A stretch of 49,950 nucleotides of DNA from assembly GCA_903642275.1 (NCBI GenBank), contig CAHJWK010000022.1, forward strand, positions 1 through 49,950. The letters are read 5' to 3'. This document shows, in pieces, positions 1-8,930 of the stretch. The first letter of the stretch is position 1; each line of letters opens with the position of its first letter. Source of the stretch: Chitinophagaceae bacterium (GTDB taxonomy: Bacteria; Bacteroidota; Bacteroidia; Chitinophagales; Chitinophagaceae). A program made the position numbers and the translations under genes. Below the pieces are notes generated by a model, which did no database searches, was not told the DNA's origin, and saw only the letters and a program-made list of their open reading frames with translations.

Positions 1-304
1 TTAAATCAAAAAACTTCAAGACATTTTTACTAAAATTTATTAAAGCGATATTTTCAATATTCAATTTACATGCGTTTAATATACCGTATAAAAAACTTAA
101 ATCTTTCTCGTCTAAATACATATTAGCAGTATCATTTACTAACACAATAATCTTGTCTTTATAATCGCCTGAATAATTTTTATCAGGCTTATTTATAACT
201 GTAGTTGTTGTTTCTTTTTGCGATTTATCAGCATCAATCAACACTAAAGATGTAGTGTATAAATCAGCTATTACAAAACCTGGTAACAATTCTCCTCTTC
301 CCAT
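1..304 (-). CDS. Hypothetical protein, N-terminal part (gene runs off the left edge)
   Basis: An open frame reads leftward from an ATG at 302-304 and is still open at base 1, giving at least 101 residues. It begins MGRGELLPGFVIADLY and later contains a short polar Lys/Thr-rich stretch followed by an IIVLVND strand. There is no signal peptide and no membrane segment. It looks like a cytosolic alpha/beta protein, but I do not recognise the family. It is divergent from ilvE, with about 90 bp between the two starts. Confidence 0.6.
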   Translation of the reverse strand, partial: MGRGELLPGFVIADLYTTSLVLIDADKSQKETTTTVINKPDKNYSGDYKDKIIVLVNDTANMYLDEKDLSFLYGILNACKLNIENIALINFSKNVLKFFDL

Positions 305-396
305 TATTACTTATTTAAAATTTATAAACATTTATTATAGCTATATGCACGAAATGTCTAAAAAATTTTTATTTTCTTTGCATCAAATTTACAGGT

Positions 397-1458
397 ATGA
401 TGGATGTGCTGGATATAAACATTATAAAATCTGAAAGAAGCAAGCTGAATGATTTATCGCTTGAGAACCTCAGTTTCGGTAAATATTTTACTGACCATAT
501 GCTGGAAGCTGATTATGAAAACGGCGAATGGAAAAATATTGAAATAAAACCTTACCAGCCTTTATTATTGGAGCCGTCAACTTCTGCGTTGCATTACGGA
601 CAGTCAATTTTTGAAGGTATAAAAGCATTCCGTAATGAAGATGGCAACGCTTATATTTTTCGCCCTCATGAAAATTTAAAGCGTTTCAATCTTTCAGCAC
701 AACGCATGAACATGCCTGAAGTTTCTGAAGAACTTTTTATTGAAGGCATGCGCCAGTTAATTGAAATTGATAAAAACTGGATTCCTGAAAAGCCGGAACA
801 TTCCTTATACATTCGTCCGTTAATGTTTGCAACAGACGCAGCACTTGGTGTAAAGCCATCAGAAACTTATAAGTTTTTAATCATATTAAATCCTGTTGGA
901 GCTTATCATGCTGCGCCAATGAAAATTGCAGTTGAAGAAAAATATACACGAGCAGCGCCTGGCGGTGTTGGGTTTGCAAAAAATGCAGGTAATTATGGTG
1001 GAAGTATGCATCCTGCTGTAAAGGCCAAACAGGAAGGTTATGACCAGGTTTTGTGGACAGACGCTGCTGAACATAAGTGGCTGCAGGAAGTTGGTATGAT
1101 GAACGTAGCACTTATCATAAATAATGTATTTATAACACCATCTTTGGAAGATACAATTTTAAAAGGTGTAACACGGGACAGTGTGTTGAAGCTTTTAGAA
1201 GACATGAACATCAAAACAGAAGAAAGAAAAATTAATATTGATGAAGTAACAGAAGCTTATGACAAAGGTGAAATTAATGAAATATTCGGAATGGGTACTG
1301 CTGCAGTAATTTCTTTAATTGAAGAACTGAAATATAAAAATAAAGTGATGAAATTTGACGTAAGCAGTTTCTCCATTGCAAAAAAATTAAAACAGCAATT
1401 AAATAGTATTCGTTCCGGCAAAGTTGAAGATTCTTATAGTTGGTTAGTGAAAGTATAG
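397..1458 (+). CDS. ilvE: Branched-chain amino acid aminotransferase
   Basis: PLP-dependent fold-type IV transaminase that interconverts leucine, isoleucine and valine with their 2-oxo acids using 2-oxoglutarate/glutamate; cytosolic. The 353-residue length matches the long (BCAT type II, eukaryote-like) class common in Bacteroidota. The PLP lysine is K195 in the motif GFAKNAGNYGGS. The substrate-binding region YGQSIFEGIKAFR (about 67-79) and the C-terminal GMGTAAVISLI segment that holds the cofactor phosphate are present. Two adjacent ATGs open the frame at 397 and 400; either could be used. No other ilv gene is adjacent, so it appears to be a single-gene unit, divergent from the hypothetical gene at the left edge. 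Confidence 0.95.
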   Translation: MMDVLDINIIKSERSKLNDLSLENLSFGKYFTDHMLEADYENGEWKNIEIKPYQPLLLEPSTSALHYGQSIFEGIKAFRNEDGNAYIFRPHENLKRFNLSAQRMNMPEVSEELFIEGMRQLIEIDKNWIPEKPEHSLYIRPLMFATDAALGVKPSETYKFLIILNPVGAYHAAPMKIAVEEKYTRAAPGGVGFAKNAGNYGGSMHPAVKAKQEGYDQVLWTDAAEHKWLQEVGMMNVALIINNVFITPSLEDTILKGVTRDSVLKLLEDMNIKTEERKINIDEVTEAYDKGEINEIFGMGTAAVISLIEELKYKNKVMKFDVSSFSIAKKLKQQLNSIRSGKVEDSYSWLVKV

Positions 1459-1500
1459 AAGTTAGCCTTAAAACTCTCTTTGGTTTAAATCCAATTTCAA

Positions 1501-1532
1501 TTTGGAATTTCCTTTTAAGGCTGTTACCTTTG
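1501..1532 (+). promoter_or_regulatory. Bacteroidota-type promoter of rpsL-rpsG
   Basis: TTTG at 1501-1504 and TACCTTTG at 1525-1532 fit the Bacteroidota -33 TTTG / -7 TAnnTTTG consensus with a 20-bp spacer. Transcription would start near 1538, leaving a leader of about 35 nt before the rpsL ATG at 1573. The match is by eye. Confidence 0.6.
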
Positions 1533-1572
1533 CCTCCCCGAAAAAAGCGGGTATTAAAAATTAAGGTAAATA

Positions 1573-1953
1573 ATGCCTACAATACAACAGTTAGTTAGAA
1601 AAGGCCGTGAAATAATCAGGGCAAAAAGCAAATCAAGAGCTTTGGATGCATGCCCTCAGCGCCGCGGTGTTTGTACAAGGGTTTATACAACAACCCCAAA
1701 AAAACCAAATTCAGCTTTGCGTAAAGTGGCTAAAGTTCGTTTGACTAATAAGATTGAAGTTATCGCTTATATACCTGGTGAAGGCCATAACCTGCAGGAA
1801 CATTCTATTGTTTTGATTCGTGGTGGACGTGTAAAAGATTTACCTGGTGTTCGTTATCATATTGTTCGTGGCAGCCTTGACACGGCTGGCGTGAAAGACC
1901 GCAAGAAAAGTCGTTCCAAATACGGTACAAAAAAAGAAAAAGCAAAAAAATAA
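1573..1953 (+). CDS. rpsL: 30S ribosomal protein S12
   Basis: Universal small-subunit protein at the decoding centre. It is 126 residues long with the near-invariant blocks [30 protein letters not shown] and [14 protein letters not shown]. The two lysines where streptomycin-resistance mutations usually fall (K43 in TPKKPNS and the K of GRVKDLPG) are both wild type. The aspartate of KDLPG, often beta-methylthiolated, is present. It is the first gene of a two-gene unit with rpsG (22-bp gap) behind the promoter at 1501-1532. Confidence 0.98.
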   Translation: MPTIQQLVRKGREIIRAKSKSRALDACPQRRGVCTRVYTTTPKKPNSALRKVAKVRLTNKIEVIAYIPGEGHNLQEHSIVLIRGGRVKDLPGVRYHIVRGSLDTAGVKDRKKSRSKYGTKKEKAKK

Positions 1954-1975
1954 TCATTAATCATCATATAACAAG

Positions 1976-2443
1976 ATGAGAAAATCACAAGCAAAAAAAT
2001 TACCGCTGGCACCAGATGCACGTTTTAATGATAAACAAGTTACGCGTTTTATCAATAATATTATGTGGCAGGGAAAGAAAAGCACTTCTATTAATACGTT
2101 TTATAATGCTATTGATAAGGTAAGCAAAATGACCAGCGATAATGGTTATGAAATCTGGAGAAAAGCATTACAAAATGTTACACCTGCTGTTGAAGTAAAA
2201 AGCCGCAGAATTGGTGGCGCTACCTTCCAGATACCGACAGAAGTTCGCGCTGACCGCAAGATTTCTTTAAGTATGAAATGGCTGATTCGTTACAGTCGTG
2301 AACGCAACGGTAAAACAATGGCAGATAAATTAGCTAACGAGATTGTTGCTGCCAGCAAGGGTGAAGGTGCCGCTTTTAAAAAGAAAGAAGATACGCACCG
2401 TATGGCAGAAGCTAACAAAGCATTCTCCCATTTTAAAATTTAA
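1976..2443 (+). CDS. rpsG: 30S ribosomal protein S7
   Basis: Primary 16S-binding protein that nucleates assembly of the small-subunit head and contacts E-site tRNA. The 155-residue length is the bacterial norm. Typical blocks are LNNVTPAVEVKSRRIGGATF-like (here LQNVTPAVEVKSRRIGGATF), VRADRKISLSMKWLIRYSR and the C-terminal EANKAFSHFK. It follows rpsL in the usual str-operon order, but the operon stops here at the terminator 2466-2489 rather than continuing into fusA. Confidence 0.97.
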   Translation: MRKSQAKKLPLAPDARFNDKQVTRFINNIMWQGKKSTSINTFYNAIDKVSKMTSDNGYEIWRKALQNVTPAVEVKSRRIGGATFQIPTEVRADRKISLSMKWLIRYSRERNGKTMADKLANEIVAASKGEGAAFKKKEDTHRMAEANKAFSHFKI

Positions 2444-2465
2444 TTTTAAAAATTACATACATAAT

Positions 2466-2489
2466 AAAAGCTCCTTTTGGAGCTTTTTT
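2466..2489 (+). terminator. Intrinsic terminator after rpsG
   Basis: Perfect 9-bp stem AAAAGCTCC / GGAGCTTTT (2466-2474 with 2479-2487) with a TTTT loop, running into a T tract. It lies 22 bp after the rpsG stop and 24 bp before the tag start, so it ends the rpsL-rpsG transcript. Confidence 0.85.
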
Positions 2490-2512
2490 AATTTTATTGA
2501 ATTAATAAGCTA

Positions 2513-3061
2513 ATGGTAGATATTCCTGTTAAAAGTTATTGCGGTTATGTTGCCGATTTGCCGCTTCATAATGTTCATAAACTTTATCATGATAAAGAAT
2601 ATGGTTTTCCTATTAAAGATGATAACGGGTTATTTGCAAGATTAGTTTTAGAAATTAACCAGGCAGGTTTAAGCTGGACAACGATATTAAATAAGAAAGA
2701 TAATTTCTTTAAAGCGTACGATAATTTTGATATCACTAAAGTTGCCAGATATAAAGAAAATAAGATTGAAAAATTAATGAATGATGCAGGCATTATTCGC
2801 AACCGTTTAAAGATTAATGCCGCTGTTGAAAATGCAAAAAAGATTCTTGAATTACAAAAAGAACATGGCTCATTTAAAAACTGGATTGATAAACATTATT
2901 CGTTATCAAAAGAAGAATGGGTGGAACTTTTTAAAAAAAACTTTCGTTTTACCGGCGGTAAAATTGTAAATGAATTTTTAATGAGCACCGGTTATCTGCC
3001 TGGGGCACATGCTAAAGATTGTCCAGTTTATAAAAAGATAGAAAAGATAAAACCAATGTGA
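2513..3061 (+). CDS. tag: DNA-3-methyladenine glycosylase I
   Basis: HhH-superfamily base-excision glycosylase that removes N3-methyladenine from alkylated DNA. All four zinc-snap ligands known from E. coli Tag are visible: C10, H26 (YHDKEYG), H166 and C170 (GAHAKDC). The catalytic glutamate equivalent is E47 in LEINQAGLSW, and the conserved DAGIIRNRLKI helix follows. The length of 182 residues matches the family (187 in E. coli). It starts just after the rpsG terminator and is probably transcribed alone; it is convergent with the CoA-transferase gene. Confidence 0.93.
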   Translation: MVDIPVKSYCGYVADLPLHNVHKLYHDKEYGFPIKDDNGLFARLVLEINQAGLSWTTILNKKDNFFKAYDNFDITKVARYKENKIEKLMNDAGIIRNRLKINAAVENAKKILELQKEHGSFKNWIDKHYSLSKEEWVELFKKNFRFTGGKIVNEFLMSTGYLPGAHAKDCPVYKKIEKIKPM

Positions 3062-3094
3062 ATGAGATGATTAATTAATAAACGCTTTCTCACT

Positions 3095-3751
3095 CTATAT
3101 ATTTATTTCTTTTACTTCAGAAGGAACAATTAATCTCCCTAAAGTTTTTGCTTTTATTTCTTCAATAGAAACACCCGGCGCTTTTTCCAATAACAAAAAT
3201 CCGCTTGATGTTACATCAAGTACAGCCAGGTCAGTTACAATTTTTTTTACGCAAGCCAAGCCTGTTAATGGTAAAGTACATTTTGATAACAATTTGCTTT
3301 CACCTTTTGGATTAGTATGTTGCATGGCAACAATTATATTTTTTGCACTGGCAACCAAATCCATTGCACCACCCATACCTTTTACCATCTTGCCCGGAAT
3401 TTTCCAGTTAGCTATATCGCCCGTATCACTTACTTCCATTGCTCCTAAAACGGTAAGGTCAATTTTACCTGCTCTTATCATTCCAAAACTTTCAGCGCTA
3501 TCGAAAAAAGCTCCACCTTTAATTACTGTAACAGTTTCTTTACCAGCGTTAATTAAATCAGCATCAATTTCTTCTTCTGAAGGATAAGCACCCATACCAA
3601 GAATACCATTTTCACTTTGCAAAATCACCGTCATTCCTTCAGGAATGAAGTTGGCAACTAATGTCGGAATGCCAATGCCGAGATTCACATACATTCCGTC
3701 TTTCAATTCCTGTGCAATGCATTTAGCAATTCCATATTTATCTAAAGGCAT
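3095..3751 (-). CDS. scoB: 3-oxoacid CoA-transferase, subunit B
   Basis: Beta subunit of a family I CoA transferase, which moves CoA between succinyl-CoA (or acetyl-CoA) and acetoacetate. The catalytic glutamate, E47, sits in the motif SENGILGMG, and the [11 protein letters not shown] and [11 protein letters not shown]-type glycine-rich loops are present. The length of 218 residues is usual for a separate B subunit. The A subunit normally forms a complex with it and is often adjacent, but no subunit A gene occurs on either side here, so the partner must lie elsewhere. atoA is an equally acceptable name; substrate preference cannot be told from sequence. Confidence 0.92.
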   Translation of the reverse strand: MPLDKYGIAKCIAQELKDGMYVNLGIGIPTLVANFIPEGMTVILQSENGILGMGAYPSEEEIDADLINAGKETVTVIKGGAFFDSAESFGMIRAGKIDLTVLGAMEVSDTGDIANWKIPGKMVKGMGGAMDLVASAKNIIVAMQHTNPKGESKLLSKCTLPLTGLACVKKIVTDLAVLDVTSSGFLLLEKAPGVSIEEIKAKTLGRLIVPSEVKEINI

Positions 3752-3810
3752 AATCAGTTAATAGTTTCAATTTACAGTTTGTAGTTTTATTATTCATTGT
3801 TCGTTATTAA

Positions 3811-4632
3811 TTATTCACTACCTAATTGTTTTAAATGTTCACTTGCTTCCTTAAGTGTCGGATCAATCTGCAATGATTGTTTAAAATTCAACACAGCACT
3901 ATCTTTTTTATTCATCATTTCATAACAACGCGCCTGGTAATAATATGCATCAGCATATAAATTATTCACAGTAGATGCTAATTGAAAAATACTGAGTGCT
4001 TTATCATACTGCTTATCATCAAAATAAAGTAAGCCTTTCTCAATATATGCTTCCATGTAAGTATAATTGCTTTCAATACATGCATCAAAGTATTTCAATG
4101 CATTAGTTATATAATGAGTTCTTGCGTAATAAACGCCGGTTATAAATGCGCAATGAGCATCGTAATCCCTGCCAAGGCCAAGCGCTTTAACTCTTGAACA
4201 ATATAAGATTGCACGTTTATCGTTTTGTTCAGCATACAAGTTTGCCAGTGCCAGCAACACATCCGGCGATTCATATATATGCGCCGCTTTTGAATAACTC
4301 TGCAATGCCAGCAATGTATCCTGTGCATCTTCGGCAAAGCTTCCTTTGGCAAACCAAAGACCATAATTCATACTGTCTCTTGCTGTTAAAGAATCAACTT
4401 GTTCCAAAGCCTGTTTATACATTCCAACACTATCCAAAGCAAACGCGTATTGCAAATGCAAACCTGAACTATCAGGATATAATTTCAATTGTTTTTGTAA
4501 AGATTGAAAAGCCTTTGCTGAGTCAGTTTGTAAACCATCATTAGCATTTTGTTTATGTTGATCTGAATTATTGCAAGCAGATAAAAAACAAATAACAATA
4601 CTTAAAACAAAGATTGATTTCATCTTAAGCAA
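3811..4632 (-). CDS. TPR-repeat lipoprotein
   Basis: The N-terminus MLKMKSIFVLSIVICFLSAC is a lipoprotein signal with lipobox LSAC and lipidated C20. An in-frame ATG three codons later (MKSIF) is an equally good start. The rest of the 273 residues is a run of helical pairs with TPR consensus positions (for example LHLQYAFALDSVGMYKQALE, AYIEKGLLYFDDKQYDKALS and AYYYQARCYEMMNKKDSAVL). It is therefore probably a periplasm-facing, protein-binding scaffold anchored in a membrane. No specific partner can be inferred from the neighbours. Confidence 0.85.
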   Translation of the reverse strand: MLKMKSIFVLSIVICFLSACNNSDQHKQNANDGLQTDSAKAFQSLQKQLKLYPDSSGLHLQYAFALDSVGMYKQALEQVDSLTARDSMNYGLWFAKGSFAEDAQDTLLALQSYSKAAHIYESPDVLLALANLYAEQNDKRAILYCSRVKALGLGRDYDAHCAFITGVYYARTHYITNALKYFDACIESNYTYMEAYIEKGLLYFDDKQYDKALSIFQLASTVNNLYADAYYYQARCYEMMNKKDSAVLNFKQSLQIDPTLKEASEHLKQLGSE

Positions 4633-4713
4633 ATGTAATCTTCAAAATTTTTTATGACATAGTTTTTACAAAATGAGCTGATGTTTACATATATTTTTAC
4701 AAAAATAAGGTTG

Positions 4714-5826
4714 ATGAAAAACATAAAAGACCATAATACTTATACGTGTATTTTTCTTAAGAAAATTCTTCTTACAACATTGTTATTTTGCTGTCTAATA
4801 AAATTATCTGCACAGCAAAAAGACAGTTTAATATATGCTGATGAAAAACATTTTACAAACATCAAACAATTAACTTTTAACGGTGATAATGCGGAAGCGT
4901 ACTGGAGTTATGATGACAGGCATATTATTTTTCAGCGCAAGAATGAAAAAGAAAATATTATGTGCGACAGGATGTTTATAGGAACGATTTCACAAAGCAA
5001 TGAAGACAGCTTTACCTACAAACAATTAAGCAGCGGCAAAGGCAAGACTACCTGCGGTTATTTTTTGCCGGATGGTAAACACGTGATTTATGCATCAACT
5101 TTCTTAGGCGGAGATAGTTGCCCGCCGGTGCCGGATAGAAGCAAATACAACAACCGTTATTTATGGGCGATATATGATACATATGATATTTTTATGGCTG
5201 ATACATCAGGCAAAATTATTAAGCGGCTTACCAACACAAAAGGTTATGATGCAGAAGGAACATTATCGCCTGATGGAAAGAAAATGATATTTACATCAAC
5301 GCGCAATGGTGATTTGGATTTATATGTAATGGATTTGCAAACAGAAAAAGTAATTCAAATTACACATGAATTAGGTTATGATGGTGGCGCTTGGTTTAGC
5401 CCTGATGGCAAACAAATTGTATGGCGTGCAAGCCGGCCGAAAACACCTGAAGATATTGCCGACTATAAAGATTTGCTGTCAAAAGATTTGGTGGCGCCAA
5501 CACAAATGGAAGTGTTTATTGCTAATGCAGATGGTAGCAATACAAAACAGGTAACGCATTTTGGACAGGCTAATTGGGCGCCAAACTTTACACCTGATGG
5601 TAAGCACATAATTTTTTGCAGTAATTATGAATATGCACATGGTTTTCCTTTCAACATGTATCTTATAAATTTAGATGGAACCGGTTTGGAAAAAGTAACA
5701 CACAGCAATGGTTTTGATGCATTTCCAATGTTTAGTTATGATGGCAAAAAACTGATGTTCTCATCAAACAGAAACAGCGGCGGCGGATATGATATAAATC
5801 TTTTTATGGCAGATTGGAAAGAATGA
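4714..5826 (+). CDS. Secreted TolB-like (PD40) beta-propeller protein
   Basis: The frame is open from an ATG at 4681. The ATG at 4714 gives a better N-terminus: a short polar start, then a hydrophobic segment (ILLTTLLFCCLIKLSA) followed by QQ, a common post-cleavage context in this phylum. Four or more WD40-like PD40 blades are visible from their repeats: GTLSPDGKKMIFTSTRNGD, AWFSPDGKQIVWRAS, NFTPDGKHIIFCSNYE and PMFSYDGKKLMFSSNR. Such propellers bind proteins or peptides in the periplasm; no catalytic domain follows. It is monocistronic by spacing. Its exact function is unknown. Confidence 0.85.
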   Translation: MKNIKDHNTYTCIFLKKILLTTLLFCCLIKLSAQQKDSLIYADEKHFTNIKQLTFNGDNAEAYWSYDDRHIIFQRKNEKENIMCDRMFIGTISQSNEDSFTYKQLSSGKGKTTCGYFLPDGKHVIYASTFLGGDSCPPVPDRSKYNNRYLWAIYDTYDIFMADTSGKIIKRLTNTKGYDAEGTLSPDGKKMIFTSTRNGDLDLYVMDLQTEKVIQITHELGYDGGAWFSPDGKQIVWRASRPKTPEDIADYKDLLSKDLVAPTQMEVFIANADGSNTKQVTHFGQANWAPNFTPDGKHIIFCSNYEYAHGFPFNMYLINLDGTGLEKVTHSNGFDAFPMFSYDGKKLMFSSNRNSGGGYDINLFMADWKE

Positions 5827-5854
5827 ATATAAACCATAACCATTCACGTTTTAT

Positions 5855-5862
5855 TACATTTG
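5855..5862 (+). promoter_or_regulatory. Candidate -7 box for the gene at 5881
   Basis: TACATTTG matches the TAnnTTTG -7 consensus of Bacteroidota and lies 18 bp upstream of the ATG at 5881. No clear TTTG -33 element is seen at the right distance, so support is moderate. Confidence 0.4.
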
Positions 5863-5880
5863 CCTTAATCGAAATTAATC

Positions 5881-6345
5881 ATGTATAATATTTTATTAAG
5901 TCTCCATAATTTTTTGCGCTGGGTTATAATGTTTCTTTTATTGATAAACATTATACGTCATATTTCGGCAGTAAATAAACCCTTTACAGGTCTTGATAAA
6001 AAATTGGGTTTATGGCTGATGATTACTGCCCACATAACTTTATTGATTGGCTTATACCAATGGTTTGCAGGTGGCTTGGGTTTTCAAAATATAAAAAACA
6101 ATGGAATACATACAGTGATGCAAAATGGTATGTATCGCTTTTTTGCTGTTGAACATACCGTTGGAATGATCATAGCAATTATCATTATCACTGTTGCCCG
6201 TGGCGTCTTTCGCAAAAACATAACTGACAGCAAAAAACATAAACGCTGCCTTACTTTATATGTGCTTGCTTTACTGATTATACTTGCATTTATTCCCTGG
6301 CCGGGCATGGAAAACATTAGCAGGCCGCTATTAAGAAGTATATAA
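5881..6345 (+). CDS. Four-helix integral membrane protein, possibly haem-binding
   Basis: 154 residues with four hydrophobic helices (about 8-26, 44-64, 88-107 and 123-141). Histidines sit near or in the helices: H9 (LHNFLRW), one in TAHITLLIGLYQW and one in VEHTVGMI. This pattern resembles small cytochrome-b-like proteins common in Bacteroidota, but haem binding is inference. The C-terminus ends shortly after WPGMENISRPL. It has its own candidate -7 box and no operon partner; it is convergent with the CPBP protease gene. Confidence 0.75.
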   Translation: MYNILLSLHNFLRWVIMFLLLINIIRHISAVNKPFTGLDKKLGLWLMITAHITLLIGLYQWFAGGLGFQNIKNNGIHTVMQNGMYRFFAVEHTVGMIIAIIIITVARGVFRKNITDSKKHKRCLTLYVLALLIILAFIPWPGMENISRPLLRSI

Positions 6346-6370
6346 ATTGATTAGTTAAAAACTTTGTTAT

Positions 6371-7138
6371 TTACCTGAAATAACCGTTTTCATACAAATC
6401 AAACAGAACAGTTATTAAATTAAACGTGAAATGAAAGATAACACCATACCAAATGGTGCCAAATCGTTTGCGCATAGTTCCCACCCCAATTCCAAAAGGT
6501 ATCAGCCAAACAAGAGAAATTAAATTAAGATGCACTACAGCAAACATGAATGCGGTAATAATTACAACAAAGCGTGTATTTAAAAATTTATCTAGGTAAT
6601 TATACAACACACCGCGAAAGGCAAGCTCTTCAAACAACGCCGGGTTTATGGCAATAGAATAAATCATAAGCAACGCTGGCATTGAGTACATGCGGTAACG
6701 ATTATAATAACCTGTATAATTTTCAAAAAAAGAAATATTAAGCCTTGTGATTATTACGTTGATGATGACTGATGCAACTGCTGCCGCCATTATGTAACCA
6801 ATCAATCTTATTAAACTAAAATTTCTAAATTTCAGCAATGGCTTTATGCTATTAAAATTTTGCTGTATATAAATTAATGTAAGTACGGCAAGTAAAACTT
6901 CAATCCGAAATTGCCTGCCATAATCATTAAACAGGTTAGTAAAATGAACTGTAAGGCAAATTGATAAATAAATAATAAAAAATATCAAGGCGTATCGAAA
7001 ACTTTTATTTTTATACAGGTTTGTTTGATTATCATTAAACAAAAGATTACTACCACAGTTATAGCAATACCTATGATAAAGCTTGACCTCTGCATTACAA
7101 ACATTGCAGTTCGTTTCAGTTAATGGCAGCTCATTCAT
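6371..7138 (-). CDS. CPBP (Abi/CAAX-type) intramembrane metalloprotease with N-terminal zinc ribbon
   Basis: The first 35 residues hold two CxxC pairs (CNVC and CYNC), a zinc ribbon. After them come about seven membrane segments. The CPBP glutamate motif is seen as FEELAFRG (EExxxR), followed by a second motif FAVVHLN (FxxxH) and a third HFTFN. These are the residues that hold the catalytic metal in the Rce1/CPBP family. Its start codon overlaps the stop of the upstream gene by 4 bp (ATGA type), so the two are co-translated. The substrate is unknown. The family includes prenyl-protein proteases and bacteriocin self-immunity proteins. Confidence 0.85.
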   Translation of the reverse strand: MNELPLTETNCNVCNAEVKLYHRYCYNCGSNLLFNDNQTNLYKNKSFRYALIFFIIYLSICLTVHFTNLFNDYGRQFRIEVLLAVLTLIYIQQNFNSIKPLLKFRNFSLIRLIGYIMAAAVASVIINVIITRLNISFFENYTGYYNRYRMYSMPALLMIYSIAINPALFEELAFRGVLYNYLDKFLNTRFVVIITAFMFAVVHLNLISLVWLIPFGIGVGTMRKRFGTIWYGVIFHFTFNLITVLFDLYENGYFR

Positions 7139-7680
7139 GAAGCGTTTGTTCCGGTAAATAATCTAAGTATATAAGCGCCCTGCAGGCCTTTCATCATAAT
7201 AAATAATAAAGAAACACAAAGCAACAGGCTGATTAAACCATGTGAAGTTGTAAACACTATATCAAGCTTAATAGAAATATTAATTGCTGAAAAAGTAACA
7301 AGCATTATAAACGCGGTAAACATTGCGGCAAAAGGTTCTCTCCTGCTCCATAAAGCTAAAGAAAAAAATAAAGCTGATAATATCAACGCAACTATTGCAA
7401 TAATATATTTAAAGTACATTGACGAAAACAAAACCAACAAGCAAGGCAATAAACAAACAGCCATAACATACAACATACTTCTTGCGATAAATACTGAGTT
7501 TGCCGCTTTAAATAAGCTTTCTTTTTTTTCATCCAGCGCTTTATAAAAAGAAGCAACCAGCAATTTATCATGTAACGGATAACTGCAGTTGGTGCAAAAA
7601 TTATAGTTTGTACCGTTTACATGCCTGCAGTAATTACATATTCTCGCACTGATTTTTGTATGTTGAATTTCGGGTAGCAA
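7135..7680 (-). CDS. Zinc-ribbon membrane protein
   Basis: 181 residues. An N-terminal zinc ribbon with two CxxC knuckles (CNYC and CTNC, about residues 15-34) is followed by a soluble helix (YKALDEKKESLFKAANS) and four hydrophobic helices. It is the first gene of a two-gene unit. Its last codons overlap the CPBP protease gene, whose own N-terminus carries a similar zinc ribbon. The pair probably forms a membrane complex; no enzyme motif is seen in this partner. Confidence 0.75.
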   Translation of the reverse strand: MLPEIQHTKISARICNYCRHVNGTNYNFCTNCSYPLHDKLLVASFYKALDEKKESLFKAANSVFIARSMLYVMAVCLLPCLLVLFSSMYFKYIIAIVALILSALFFSLALWSRREPFAAMFTAFIMLVTFSAINISIKLDIVFTTSHGLISLLLCVSLLFIMMKGLQGAYILRLFTGTNAS

Positions 7681-7774
7681 TTTTTAATTAATCATTTATG
7701 CAATAACGTAAGTATAAAGCTAATATGTTTAATGAATGACAGATTTAATATAGCTTCTTATCTTTACACTTTAA

Positions 7775-8017
7775 TTGATTATGATGAAGAAGCTTGTGTT
7801 ACTCTCCGTGGTTTGTATTTTATCTTTCGTAAAAATAAATATTACAACTGCACAATGTTCCATCTGCACAAAAACAGCGTCTCAGTTAGGTGAAAAAGCC
7901 GGCAATGGTTTAAACACCGGCATTATTTATTTAATGCTTACACCGTTTGCTGTTGGCGGCGTTATTGGTTTCAGGTTGTGGAAACAGGAACATGGCAAAA
8001 AAGAAAGCAGCAATTAA
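7775..8017 (+). CDS. Small secreted/membrane protein with CxxC motif
   Basis: 80 residues. It has a signal peptide (KKLVLLSVVCILSFVKINITTAQ), then CSICTKTASQLGEKAGNGLNTG, one transmembrane helix (IIYLMLTPFAVGGVIGF) and a short charged tail. The CxxC-...-GLNTGI-helix layout resembles small proteins often encoded near cytochrome c oxidase genes in Bacteroidota, but no such genes are nearby here. The start could be either of the ATGs at 7775/7781. It overlaps the convergent meaB gene by 4 bp. Confidence 0.75.
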   Translation: MIMMKKLVLLSVVCILSFVKINITTAQCSICTKTASQLGEKAGNGLNTGIIYLMLTPFAVGGVIGFRLWKQEHGKKESSN

Positions 8018-8928
8018 TTAAACAGCAATCGTCCCCTGTAACTTTCTACAAAACGATACAGGTTGAAATCTTCTTTAGTGCAAGCCGTATTTATTTCTTC
8101 TGCCAGAAAAATTTTACTTACATCATTCATCCTTTTTTGTTGAATTAACAAGTAAGCTTTTTCTGTAAGCAGGTTTACTTTTTTCTTTGTAGTGTCAGTT
8201 ATATTCTGATGCGATTTAATATTTCCCACTACATCTTCAACATTAGTACCTTTTGTAGCAACTGTTGTTATAACCGGCACAATTTTATAATTAGTTGAAG
8301 GTCCGGGAGACATGCTCAATAAATTATGTGCGAATTTAATAGCACCATCCCTGTCTGATTTATTTACCACAAACACATCCGCAATCTCCATCAATCCTGC
8401 TTTCATCATTTGAATATCATCCCCTGCTTCAGGCACTAATACTACAACTGTTGTATCAGCAAGTGCGGCAATATCTATCTCGGTTTGCCCTGCTCCAACG
8501 GTTTCAATAATAATCTCATCAAACGGCGCAGCTTTCATCACATCTGTTATTTCAATAATGGTAGGATGCAAACCACCCGAATTTCCCCTGCTGGCAAGCG
8601 AACGGATAAAAACATTTTCATTGTTATGCCAGCGGTTCATTCTTATTCTATCTCCTAATATTGCACCGCGGCTAAACGCCGACGAAGGGTCAATACACAA
8701 CACCCCCACTTTTTTTTGCTCTTTAATATATTCAGCAATCAAACCATCAACCAACGTGCTTTTACCTGCGCCCGGCGGCCCGGTTATACCAATAATTTTC
8801 TTGTCTGATGTTGGAAGCAGCTTTAATAACGCATCAGCATTATTATTTTCAACAAGCGAAATAGTTCTTGCCAGCGTTTTAAAATCGCCATCAATTATTT
8901 GCTGAAGCTGTTCTTTTTCGTTTGCCAT
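8014..8928 (-). CDS. meaB: Methylmalonyl-CoA mutase-associated GTPase MeaB
   Basis: G3E-family P-loop GTPase that gates loading of adenosylcobalamin into methylmalonyl-CoA mutase and protects the enzyme from inactivation; cytosolic. Motifs include the Walker A GPPGAGKST (residues 50-58), the switch region VGAGQTEIDIAALADT, and the base-specificity motif NKSD. I place the start at MANEKEQ (8928), giving 304 residues. The longer frame to 8946 would overlap the upstream esterase gene by 16 bp, while the ATG at 8928 lies 2 bp after the esterase stop. The mutase genes are not in this window. Confidence 0.93.
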   Translation of the reverse strand: MANEKEQLQQIIDGDFKTLARTISLVENNNADALLKLLPTSDKKIIGITGPPGAGKSTLVDGLIAEYIKEQKKVGVLCIDPSSAFSRGAILGDRIRMNRWHNNENVFIRSLASRGNSGGLHPTIIEITDVMKAAPFDEIIIETVGAGQTEIDIAALADTTVVVLVPEAGDDIQMMKAGLMEIADVFVVNKSDRDGAIKFAHNLLSMSPGPSTNYKIVPVITTVATKGTNVEDVVGNIKSHQNITDTTKKKVNLLTEKAYLLIQQKRMNDVSKIFLAEEINTACTKEDFNLYRFVESYRGRLLFN

Positions 8929-8930
8929 AA

